DNA of 6,865 bases from CBDTTW01 sp965363675 (lineage in GTDB: Bacteria; Bacteroidota; Rhodothermia; Rhodothermales; DASSAV01). Below the pieces are notes generated by a model. That model saw nothing but the letters and a program-made list of their open reading frames with translations. It searched no databases and had not been told where the DNA came from. A program made the translations under genes and the position numbers. Location of the stretch: NCBI GenBank assembly GCA_965363675.1, contig CBDTTW010000165.1, positions 1 to 6,865 of the forward strand. The letters run 5' to 3'. This document shows positions 1-6,115 of the stretch, in pieces (position 1 is the first letter of the stretch; the number at the start of each line of letters is the position of its first letter).

Positions 1-1274
1 TGGTGATACCAGAAGTAGCGCCCGCCCTCGACCGATAGGCCCATGCCCGGCACGCCCGCCTGCATGATCGGGCCGATGTCGGCGCCGCCGCCGCCGCTCG
101 TGATGCGGTCGGCGCCGAGCGGCGCCAGCAGCGCGCCGATCTCCTGCATGATCGCCAGGGCCTCGGGCGTGCCGCTGAAGCCGAAGCCGGTGGGCGCGAA
201 CACGCCGCTATCCGTCTCGATGGCAAGTACATGCTGGTCGAGTTCGGCCCGGTGGGCGTCGCGGTAGGCCGTGGCGCCGCGCAGGCCGTTCTCCTCGTTG
301 GCCCACAGCACCACGCGCACCGTTCGGCGGGGGCGCAGGCCGATCTGCTGGAGTAGGCGCACGGCCTGCCAGGCGGCCACCGAGCCGCCCGCGTCGTCCA
401 TGGCGCCCGTGCCCACGTCCCACGAGTCGATGTGCCCGCCGAGCACCACGATCTCCTCGGGGCGCTCGCGGCCGCGCACCTCGGCGACGACGTTGCGGGA
501 GCGCACGTCCGGCAGGCTCTGGGCGCCGAGCGTCAGCCGCAGCCGGACGCGCTGCCCTCGCGCCTGCATGCGGCGCAGCATCGCGGCGTCCTCGACGGTG
601 ATGGCCGCCGTCGGAATCTGCGGGACGCCTTCGGCATAGCGCATCATGCCGGTGTGGGGCGTTTGCAGCGAGTGCGGCGTCACGGAGCGCACGAGGGCCG
701 CCGCCGCCCCCGCCTCGGCGGCGCGGACGGCGCCGTAGGTGCGGTACTGCACCGTCTCGGAGTACGTGGTAAAGGGAACGTCGTAGACGACGATTTTGCC
801 GCGCGCCTCGGCGGCCCGGGCGGCCAACTCGTCGAAGGAGCCGACCACGAGCGCCTCGGCCTCGATGCCCTCGGGGGGCGTGCCGACCGTGCCGCCCAGG
901 CCGAGCAGCCGCATCTCGGCCGCGCGCGGCGCCACGAGCCGCAGCGACTCGGCCCCGCGCCGCCAGTGCGGAACCATGACCGGCTCGCCGCGCACCGCTT
1001 CGAGCCCGTCCTGCTGCATGGCGGCCAGCGTCCAGTCGATGGCTTGTTCGAGGCCCGCCGAGCCGCTCAGACGGGGGCCGAACGTGTCGGTGAGGTAGGC
1101 GATGCGCTCCCACGCCGATGAGTCCGCGAGGGCGGCGGCCGTGATGCGCGCGGCGGCCTCGCGGTAGCGCGCGTCGAGGCGGAAGGCCGGGGCCGGGGAG
1201 GGGGTCGGTTGCGCCCGGGCGGCGCAGGAACAGGCGACGGCAAGGGCAAGGCAAAGCAAAAGGCGCGGGCGCAT
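1..1274 (-). CDS. Exported M28 family metallopeptidase, carboxypeptidase Q (PGCP)-like, 3' end missing
   Basis: Zinc exopeptidase predicted to act outside the cytoplasm on dipeptides or short peptides. The frame is open from the ATG at 1274 to the left edge, giving 424 residues; the stop lies outside the window. Residues 1-21 form a signal peptide with a hydrophobic core (LLLCLALAVA). Cleavage could be by signal peptidase I after ARA (19-21), or at a permissive lipobox before C15. A protease-associated-like region spans about 130-245 and the M28 catalytic domain starts near 260. Two-zinc site: H281 and D293 in GGHIDSWDVGTGAMDDAGG, catalytic E327 with ligand E328 in NEENG, D355 in ETDSG, and the YHH at the truncated end (residues 423-425, the last codon cut after CA). 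The HIDSWDVG...AMDDAGG signature and the later PTGFGFSGT stretch match animal and bacterial carboxypeptidase Q more closely than Vibrio-type aminopeptidases. It lies 65 bp after polB on the same strand. Family is certain; the exact substrate is unknown. Confidence 0.93.
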   Translation of the reverse strand, partial: MRPRLLLCLALAVACSCAARAQPTPSPAPAFRLDARYREAAARITAAALADSSAWERIAYLTDTFGPRLSGSAGLEQAIDWTLAAMQQDGLEAVRGEPVMVPHWRRGAESLRLVAPRAAEMRLLGLGGTVGTPPEGIEAEALVVGSFDELAARAAEARGKIVVYDVPFTTYSETVQYRTYGAVRAAEAGAAAALVRSVTPHSLQTPHTGMMRYAEGVPQIPTAAITVEDAAMLRRMQARGQRVRLRLTLGAQSLPDVRSRNVVAEVRGRERPEEIVVLGGHIDSWDVGTGAMDDAGGSVAAWQAVRLLQQIGLRPRRTVRVVLWANEENGLRGATAYRDAHRAELDQHVLAIETDSGVFAPTGFGFSGTPEALAIMQEIGALLAPLGADRITSGGGGADIGPIMQAGVPGMGLSVEGGRYFWYH

Positions 1275-1339
1275 GGCAAACGGCGGCTGGCGTAGGAGAA
1301 AGCGGAAGCTACGGAATCGGGGAGGCGCCCGAAAGGCCC

Positions 1340-3664
1340 CTAGAACGGCACGTCGGCTATAGGCGCGGCTTCGCGCACTTCCTTGCGCACGCGGATGCCT
1401 TCGGCCGAGAAGCCGAACATGTCCGGCATCGAGAAGATCATGCGGAAGTCGTGCGGCGCGAAAAACGGCTCGAACTTGGCCGTCACTTCGTCCAGGCGCT
1501 TGAGGTAGTAGGCCGTGTTCTCGTCGGGGCGCCGGGGGTCCCAGGCGTCGGCTTCGCGGCACGCCTCGGAGGCCGTCACGCCGGCGCCGGCCCCGGCGAT
1601 ATAGTAGGACATGCGGTCGCCGACGCCGGGGGCGGGCAAGCCGCGCGCGCGCCGGGCCAGGGCCAGCTCGTAGGCCGCCGCGCGCGTGCGCCTGCCGGCG
1701 GCCACGTCGGCCTGGTACGCGGCGAGGCTCGTCTTGAGGGTCTCGGTGCGCGAAAAGTCGTCGGCGCTTTGCCAAGCGTGCGCCGTGATGCGCTCGCGGG
1801 CGGCGACGTACAGGGCATGCAGGCCGGCCACGTCCTCGGCCAGGAGCAGCCGGATGCCCTCGCGCACGAACTGCCGCCCGAAGCGCTCGACGGAGCGCGA
1901 GACGAGCGAGGAGCCCTTGAACTTGATCTCGCCGGTGTAGGTCAGCAGGGCGTAGTTTTTCTTTTTGTACGAAAGCATCCGCTGGAAGCGCCCTTCGTAG
2001 CCGATGCGGATGCCGGGGGGCATCTCCGCGTTGAGGCGCTCGACGAGCCGCCGTTCGTCGGCCTCGCTCGCGCACGCCGGGGGCGGCACGAACAGCACCC
2101 CATCCGTATCGACTTCGATGACCTCGCCCCCGAAGCGGCGGAGGTGCTCGATCATGGAGCGCAGCAGCTCCTGGCCGATGGAAGCCACGCGGTCGGCCTC
2201 GCGGAAGTCGTTGAACAACGCTTGGCTGAAGCCGAGCGAGCCGTAAAAGGCGTTGATGAGGATTTTATACGACCCCTGGCGCGCCTCCATCTCGCCGTCG
2301 TCCTGCATCCGGCGTTTGGCGTCGAGGCGCAACGCCGTCAGGCGGCGCAGCAAATCCGGGAACAGCCCGAGCGCGTCGGTGCGCGGGCGCACGTCGTAGT
2401 TCAGCATGATCGACGGGTACAGGCTCTCCACGTCGGCGTAGACAATCGGCCCGACGACGCCGGTCACGAACACGTCGGTGTAGCCGCCGAGGGCCTGCGT
2501 GCCGACCTCGCCGGCCGGCAGGGAGTGGCGCCGCCGCAAGTACTCGCGGACGAAGAGGGACTCGATTTTGCCGGCCGGCCCCGTGCGCGCAATCTGGCCG
2601 TAGGGCATGGGGGTCATCTGCGCGAGGTAGAACGAAGCGCCCGAGAGGCGCCGGGCGAGCGCCTCGGTCTCGGCAAGGTCGTGTTCGAGGTAGCGTTCGA
2701 GCCGGGCGGGTTCCTCGCGCCACACGCGGGCGATGTCGGCGCCGTCGATGTAAACGCGGTCGGGCGGGGCGATGCCGAAGTAGCGCGCGGCCGCCTTGAG
2801 GCTGTAGCCCGGCAGGTTGCGCTTGACCACGTCGAACGACATGACCTGAAAGTAGGTGTCCACGATGTGGCGGCCCACTACGTCGAGGGCCTGGAACTCG
2901 ACGGAGCGCTCGGCGAAGCGCATGCTCGACGGGAACGTGCGCGGCGCCGACCCGTCGCGGCCGATGCCGAAGGGGATGCCGTAGCGCTCGCAGCGCTGCA
3001 TGAGGTAGGGCAGGTCGAAGCCGTAGAGGTTGTGCCCCTCGATCACGTCGGGGTCGCGCGCACGGATGAGGGCGATCATCTCGGCGAGCATCTGCGGCTC
3101 GGGGGCGCGGAGGATCCGGCGCCAGCCCCGGTTGTCCGAGAGGCCGACGAGGATCACGGCGTCCTCGGGGCGCGCGGCGTCGGGAAAGCCGCTCTCCGAG
3201 TACACCTCGATGTCGATCTGCATCCGGTGCAAATCCTCGAAGCGCATGCCCTTGAACAGGGTGCGCCCGGACTGCATGAGGTACTGCTGCGCCGGGTTGG
3301 GCACGCGGTAGACGCCGCCGTCGGCGCGCTCGGCGCGGCGCAGGCCGTCCCAGTAGTCGGCCATAGCGCGGAAGGCCGCGACGTAGCGGTACGGGTTTTC
3401 GCCCTGAAGGCGCGAGCAGCGCACGCGGCTGCGGGGCATGCCGCGCAGCGGGGCGCTGTCCTTCAGGAAGAAGAAGGGGTAGAAGGGCGCGTCCTCCGCC
3501 TCGACGGCGGCGCCGTCCTCGGTGCGCCGGTAGATGCGCACGCGCGCCGGGCCGGGGTCGCCGGGGGCGCCCAGCGCTTGCACGTCCACGATGCGCGGGG
3601 TCGGGTCCTTGCCGTAGAGCGTGATGGCCTCGTCGGCGGGCGCCGGCGCGTCGGGAGGGGGCAT
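1340..3664 (-). CDS. polB: Family B DNA polymerase with 3'-5' exonuclease domain (DNA polymerase II-like)
   Basis: Template-directed DNA synthesis with proofreading; 774 residues, close to E. coli Pol II (783). Exonuclease motifs are intact: ExoI D151-I-E153, ExoII N212-LYG-F216-D217, ExoIII Y325-LEH-D329. Palm motif A is D411-V-E-SLYPSIM; motif B is K467-ILI-N471-AF-Y474-G475; motif C is D519-T-D521-G522, where most relatives have DTDS. A KKKNYA motif (567-572) is followed by FKGSSLVSRSVERF instead of the common KG-E-VRRDW. The thumb region has MSYYIAG (685-691) and a DENTAYYLKRL segment (714-724). I see no intein and no clear clamp-binding tail at the C terminus (DVPF). The ATG at 3664 was chosen because recognisable polymerase sequence starts just after it; the open frame continues upstream only as an out-of-frame read through thiM and thiE. 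AAGGAG lies 15 nt upstream, inside a structured leader. A repair or translesion role is inferred from Pol II, not shown here. Confidence 0.95.
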   Translation of the reverse strand: MPPPDAPAPADEAITLYGKDPTPRIVDVQALGAPGDPGPARVRIYRRTEDGAAVEAEDAPFYPFFFLKDSAPLRGMPRSRVRCSRLQGENPYRYVAAFRAMADYWDGLRRAERADGGVYRVPNPAQQYLMQSGRTLFKGMRFEDLHRMQIDIEVYSESGFPDAARPEDAVILVGLSDNRGWRRILRAPEPQMLAEMIALIRARDPDVIEGHNLYGFDLPYLMQRCERYGIPFGIGRDGSAPRTFPSSMRFAERSVEFQALDVVGRHIVDTYFQVMSFDVVKRNLPGYSLKAAARYFGIAPPDRVYIDGADIARVWREEPARLERYLEHDLAETEALARRLSGASFYLAQMTPMPYGQIARTGPAGKIESLFVREYLRRRHSLPAGEVGTQALGGYTDVFVTGVVGPIVYADVESLYPSIMLNYDVRPRTDALGLFPDLLRRLTALRLDAKRRMQDDGEMEARQGSYKILINAFYGSLGFSQALFNDFREADRVASIGQELLRSMIEHLRRFGGEVIEVDTDGVLFVPPPACASEADERRLVERLNAEMPPGIRIGYEGRFQRMLSYKKKNYALLTYTGEIKFKGSSLVSRSVERFGRQFVREGIRLLLAEDVAGLHALYVAARERITAHAWQSADDFSRTETLKTSLAAYQADVAAGRRTRAAAYELALARRARGLPAPGVGDRMSYYIAGAGAGVTASEACREADAWDPRRPDENTAYYLKRLDEVTAKFEPFFAPHDFRMIFSMPDMFGFSAEGIRVRKEVREAAPIADVPF

Positions 3665-3667
3665 GCG

Positions 3668-3709
3668 GGGGTGTATAAGCTCCTTCAGGTACAGGCGGTT
3701 ATACACCCC
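3668..3709 (-). repeat. 11-bp perfect inverted repeat abutting the polB start codon
   Basis: GGGGTGTATAA (3668-3678) is the exact inverse of TTATACACCCC (3699-3709), with a 20-nt spacer. Read as polB mRNA, it is a hairpin whose stem ends three bases before the AUG and whose loop holds AAGGAG (3685-3680). Read as DNA, it is two inverted half-sites about 31 bp apart, roughly three helical turns. The AT-rich TATAA cores stand out in this GC-rich context. It may be an operator or an RNA control element; there is no T-run, so a terminator is unlikely. Confidence 0.75.
3680..3685 (-). promoter_or_regulatory. Possible Shine-Dalgarno sequence of polB
   Basis: On the minus strand this reads AAGGAG, the only good Shine-Dalgarno match before any gene in the window. 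It is 15 nt from the polB ATG, longer than the usual 5-9, and sits in the loop of the 3668-3709 hairpin. No alternative start codon lies between it and the ATG. It could be fortuitous. Confidence 0.35.
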
Positions 3710-3717
3710 GCCGCCTG
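3692..3717 (-). repeat. 7-bp inverted repeat interleaved with the polB leader hairpin
   Basis: CAGGCGG (3692-3698) and CCGCCTG (3711-3717) are perfect inverses with a 12-nt spacer. The spacer contains the whole 3699-3709 arm of the larger inverted repeat, and this repeat's 3692-3698 arm lies in the larger repeat's loop. The two stems therefore interleave. They would be mutually exclusive, or could form a partial pseudoknot. Short GC-rich palindromes are common in this composition, so the pairing is suggestive only. Confidence 0.55.
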
Positions 3718-3732
3718 CCGGGTTCGCCGGGG

Positions 3733-4542
3733 CTACAACTCCACGAAGCGCGCCTTCCGGCGCACGTCCTCGGGCGTAAGGTGGTACAGGGCGTCGAAAA
3801 GGGCAAGGTGGAAGCTGGCCGGGCCGGGCGGGTCGCCTGCGGCCGCCGCCTCCGCCGCCACGCCGTAGGCGGCCAGCGCCGAGGCTGCCGCGACGACGTA
3901 ATCCTTCTCGACGGCGGCGAACGCCCCCGTGATGGCCGTCGAGACGCAGCCGGTGCCGGTGCGCGTCTGGAGCCAGGCGTCGCCGTTGTCTACGCCGATG
4001 GCGCGCTCGCCGTCGGTGATGATGTCGCGCTTGCCGGTCATCGCCACGACGCCGCCCCAGGCGCGGGCGGCGCGGCGGGCGGCCTCCACCGGGTCGCCCT
4101 CCGTGCCCAGGCTGTCGACGCCTTTGACTTTGCCGCCCGCCCCGGCCAGGGCTGCGATCTCGCCTGCGTTGCCGCGCACGATGGAAATGTTGAGTTCTTC
4201 GAGCAGCAAGTGGCCCGTCTCGGTGCGCAACCTCGTCGCGCCCGCCCCGACGGGGTCGAGGACGATGGGCACGCCGAGGCGGTTCGCCGCGCGCCCGGCC
4301 AGCAGCATCGCCTCGATCCACGGGCCGGAGAGCGTGCCGTAGTTGAGCACGAGCGCCCCGGCGTACTGCACCATCTCGGCCACTTCCTCGGCGGCGTGCG
4401 CCATGACGGGCGACGCGCCGATGTGGAGCGTGGCGTTGGCGGTGTCGTTCATCACGACGTAGTTCGTGATCTGGTGGATAAGCGGGCGCTCGGCGCGCAG
4501 CCGGGTCAGCGCGGCGGCGGCCGCTTCGTTGAGGGCATTCAT
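3733..4542 (-). CDS. thiM: Hydroxyethylthiazole kinase
   Basis: Phosphorylates 4-methyl-5-(2-hydroxyethyl)thiazole with ATP, a cytoplasmic salvage step that supplies thiazole phosphate for thiamine synthesis. The 269 residues are the normal full length. Hallmarks: HQITNYVVMNDTAN (23-36), ASPVMAHAAEEVAEM (43-57), NYGTLSG (67-73), VLDPVGAGATRLR (94-106), IVRGNAGEIAAL (121-132), VVAMTGKRDIITDG (165-178) and the ribokinase-fold anion hole RTGTGCVSTAITGAF (194-208), with the catalytic-site Cys at 199. The C-terminal FHLALFDALYHL helix (244-255) is also typical. The ATG at 4542 overlaps the thiE stop as ATGA, so the two are probably translationally coupled. No key residue is missing and there is no frameshift. 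No thiD (HMP-P kinase) is adjacent, so the pyrimidine half must come from elsewhere in the genome. Confidence 0.97.
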   Translation of the reverse strand: MNALNEAAAAALTRLRAERPLIHQITNYVVMNDTANATLHIGASPVMAHAAEEVAEMVQYAGALVLNYGTLSGPWIEAMLLAGRAANRLGVPIVLDPVGAGATRLRTETGHLLLEELNISIVRGNAGEIAALAGAGGKVKGVDSLGTEGDPVEAARRAARAWGGVVAMTGKRDIITDGERAIGVDNGDAWLQTRTGTGCVSTAITGAFAAVEKDYVVAAASALAAYGVAAEAAAAGDPPGPASFHLALFDALYHLTPEDVRRKARFVEL

Positions 4543-5186
4543 AGGCTTTGTCGGGTGTGTTCGATGAGGGTTTTGAGGGCGCGCGTGGCGGCCTCAGGAT
4601 GCGGCGCGCCGAAAACGGCCGAGATGACGGCCACGCCGGCCGCCCCCGTCCTGATGACGGCAGGCGTGTTCTGCGCCGTGATGCCGCCGATGGCGACCAC
4701 GGGCACGGGCGAGGCCCGGACGATGCGGCGCAGCAAATCCAGGCCCATCGGCGGGCAGGCGTCGTCCTTGCTGCGCGTGCCGAAGATGTCGCCCGCGCCA
4801 AGGTAATCGGCGCCGTCGCGGAGGGCGGCTTCGGTTTCCTCTAGGTTCGTCACCGAGACGCCGAGGATGCGGTCGGGGCCGATGAGCTTGCGCGCTTCCG
4901 CCGCCGGCAGATCGGCCTGCCCGACGTGCACGCCCTCGGCGCCGAGCAGCAGCGCCACGTCTACGCGGTCGTTGACGATGAGCGGGATGCCCGCCGGGCG
5001 CGTGAGCGTGAGCAGGGCGCGCCCGAGCGCCAGCACGTCGCGGAGCGGGCCCGCCTTCTCGCGGAGCTGCACGGCGCCCGCGCCGCCGCGAATGGCGGCC
5101 TGGGCCACGCTCAGCACGGTGTGGCCGGGCAGGGTGCGCCGGTCGGAGACGAGGTATACCGAGTAGTCGGGGAGGGCGGAAGGCAT
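4539..5186 (-). CDS. thiE: Thiamine-phosphate synthase
   Basis: Condenses HMP pyrophosphate with thiazole phosphate to give thiamine phosphate and pyrophosphate; cytoplasmic TIM barrel, here 215 residues, a typical length. Visible motifs: YLVSDR (11-16), pyrophosphate-binding QLREK (40-44), Mg-binding VNDR (71-74, D73) and GVHVGQADLP (85-94, D92), GVSVTN (109-114), the phosphate loop GDIFGTRSK (132-140), VVAIGGI (163-169) and GVAVISAVFG (184-193). The phosphate loop differs from the common GP-FPT-TK by D133, G136 and S139, but T137 and K140 are kept. The ATG at 5186 fits the homologous N terminus. An in-frame ATG at 5225 would add 13 residues, but it lies inside a terminator-like hairpin. The stop overlaps the thiM start by 4 bp. 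I see no TPP riboswitch (no CUGAGA-type or ACC-UGA-type conserved segments) in the 84 nt upstream. Confidence 0.96.
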   Translation of the reverse strand: MPSALPDYSVYLVSDRRTLPGHTVLSVAQAAIRGGAGAVQLREKAGPLRDVLALGRALLTLTRPAGIPLIVNDRVDVALLLGAEGVHVGQADLPAAEARKLIGPDRILGVSVTNLEETEAALRDGADYLGAGDIFGTRSKDDACPPMGLDLLRRIVRASPVPVVAIGGITAQNTPAVIRTGAAGVAVISAVFGAPHPEAATRALKTLIEHTRQSL

Positions 5187-5195
5187 AGGCGGGCC

Positions 5196-5234
5196 AAAAG
5201 GAAGCCGGCGCACCCGTGCGGGCATGCCGGCTTC
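5196..5234 (-). terminator. Putative intrinsic terminator downstream of sodC
   Basis: On the minus strand GAAGCCGGC (5234-5226) pairs perfectly with GCCGGCTTC (5209-5201). The 16-nt spacer can add an inner CCC/GGG stem. The stem is followed by C and then TTTT (5199-5196). The hairpin lies 37 nt after the sodC stop and 10 nt before the thiE ATG. It fits a rho-independent terminator with a short U-tract, or an attenuator-like stem in the thiE leader. Confidence 0.6.
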
Positions 5235-5270
5235 AGCAAGCGCGGAGAGTAGGGCCTTGCGGCGGCGCCG

Positions 5271-5906
5271 TTACATGCTGTGACCGGCGGCGCTGCTGTC
5301 GGCGGCCATGCCGGCCGCCATGCCGGGGATGACGCCGCACGCCTGGCGCGCGCCCGAGTTGCCCGAGGGGTCCGTCTTGAGGTCGTCGGCGGAGGCGTGC
5401 ACGACGATGGCGCGCCCGGCCACCGCGTTGGCGCCGCTCAGGGTCAGGCCGGGGAACATCTTGTCCACGGCGGCGGCGCCCGAGGCGTCGGCGGTGATGT
5501 TGCCCAGGTCGCCGGCGTGGCGCTGGTCCACCGGCGTATCCGGACCGGCGTGTGTGGCGCCGGCGGGGTTGTAGTGGTCGCCGGCGGACTTGGCGTCCGG
5601 AGCGCTGCAATCGCCGAACTCGTGGATGTGGATGCCGTGCTCGCCGGGGGTCAGGCCGGTGAGCGTGCCGCTCAGGTGCAGGGCGTCGCCGTGGTCCATC
5701 ACGGTGAGCGTGCCCTGGACGGTGTTGCCTTCGGTGGGGCTCATCGTGACCGTCTCGGAGGGCACGGCCATCGCCGTGTCGGCGGCGGCCAGCGAGTCGG
5801 CGTTCATGCCGTCGTTATCGGCGGCGCGGTTGCAGCCCGTCGTGACGACGAACATCCCGAGCAGCAGGGCGCCGAGCAGCGTGCGAAGCGTGGTGTGCAT
5901 TTTCAT
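5271..5906 (-). CDS. sodC: Cu/Zn superoxide dismutase, exported lipoprotein
   Basis: Dismutates superoxide to oxygen and hydrogen peroxide outside the cytoplasm; 211 residues. The signal peptide (about 1-24) ends in a permissive lipobox VVTTG|C25, suggesting a lipid-anchored protein, followed by a flexible linker to about residue 55. Copper ligands are H93 and H95 (GIHIHEFGDC), bridging H111 (GDHYNPAG) and H170 (VVHASADD). Zinc ligands are H111, H119, H130 and D133 (QRHAGDLGN). C100 and C190 form the conserved disulfide, and the active-site Arg is R187 in GNSGARQACGVI. After the usual end at GVI there is an extra tail of about 19 residues rich in Ala, Met and Gly, ending GHSM. The ATG at 5906 is used; a second in-frame ATG at 5900 would also leave a good signal peptide. 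It is divergent from the ABC ATPase gene and followed by a terminator-like hairpin. Confidence 0.96.
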   Translation of the reverse strand: MKMHTTLRTLLGALLLGMFVVTTGCNRAADNDGMNADSLAAADTAMAVPSETVTMSPTEGNTVQGTLTVMDHGDALHLSGTLTGLTPGEHGIHIHEFGDCSAPDAKSAGDHYNPAGATHAGPDTPVDQRHAGDLGNITADASGAAAVDKMFPGLTLSGANAVAGRAIVVHASADDLKTDPSGNSGARQACGVIPGMAAGMAADSSAAGHSM

Positions 5907-6115
5907 ACGGTTTGCGCAGATAGAAGGGCGGCGGCGCTGCCGGGAGGGCGCGGCGCGCTACGCCGGACCTCGGGCAAGGTGAGTGCGCTCGCCGAGAGCG
6001 CTTTATGATAACCGGAAGCGACCCGCCATCCAAGAATGCGCGGCTTCACATCTGCAATGATCTTGTCTCTATGGGGGGCGTATCTTGCCTTCTCCGCACG
6101 CACCCGCCCGCCCGT
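5907..6115. promoter_or_regulatory. Divergent intergenic region between sodC and the ABC ATPase gene
   Basis: These 209 bp must hold the promoters of both divergent genes. I could not pick convincing -35/-10 boxes or Bacteroidota -33/-7 (TTTG, TAnnTTTG) boxes on either strand. The part nearer the ABC gene (about 6001-6095) is more AT-rich, with TTTATGATAA at 6002-6011 and TATCTTG at 6081-6087. A short palindrome sits at 5985-6001. No Shine-Dalgarno sequence precedes either start. Confidence 0.4.
5985..6001. repeat. Short palindrome in the sodC/ABC divergent region
   Basis: GCGCTC (5985-5990) and GAGCGC (5996-6001) are perfect inverses around a 5-nt spacer, with TTT following on the plus strand. 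There is no upstream plus-strand gene for it to terminate, so an operator-like site is possible. At this GC content a 6-bp palindrome can also occur by chance. Confidence 0.35.

Noticed and set aside
208..1254. 348-codon minus-strand open frame overlapping the M28 peptidase
   Set aside because: It is an Arg/Gly-rich shadow in another frame. The frame starting at 1274 has a signal peptide and a full set of M28 zinc ligands.
1315..1345. Hairpin GGGG...CCCC just after the polB stop as a terminator
   Set aside because: Only four consecutive base pairs form and no T-run follows on the minus strand.
1451..3868. 805-codon open frame on the plus strand antisense to polB
   Set aside because: It has no recognisable domain and its composition (Val/Gly/Ala/Arg/His) is that expected from the complement of a GC3-biased gene. 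The opposite strand has all family B polymerase motifs.
3736..4801. Open frame extending polB upstream in the same frame through thiM into thiE, as if encoding a 1153-residue protein
   Set aside because: The extra residues are low-complexity Arg/Ala/Gly-rich sequence from an alternative frame of the well-supported thiM and thiE genes. Polymerase homology begins only after the ATG at 3664.
5187..5270. TPP riboswitch upstream of thiE
   Set aside because: None of the conserved THI-element segments can be seen. The region is explained by a simple hairpin with a T-run.
6062..6090. Bacteroidota-type promoter for the ABC gene (CTTGTC and TATCTTGC)
   Set aside because: The -7-like box has two mismatches to TAnnTTTG and the spacing to the upstream TTG is only 15 nt, so the match is no better than chance.
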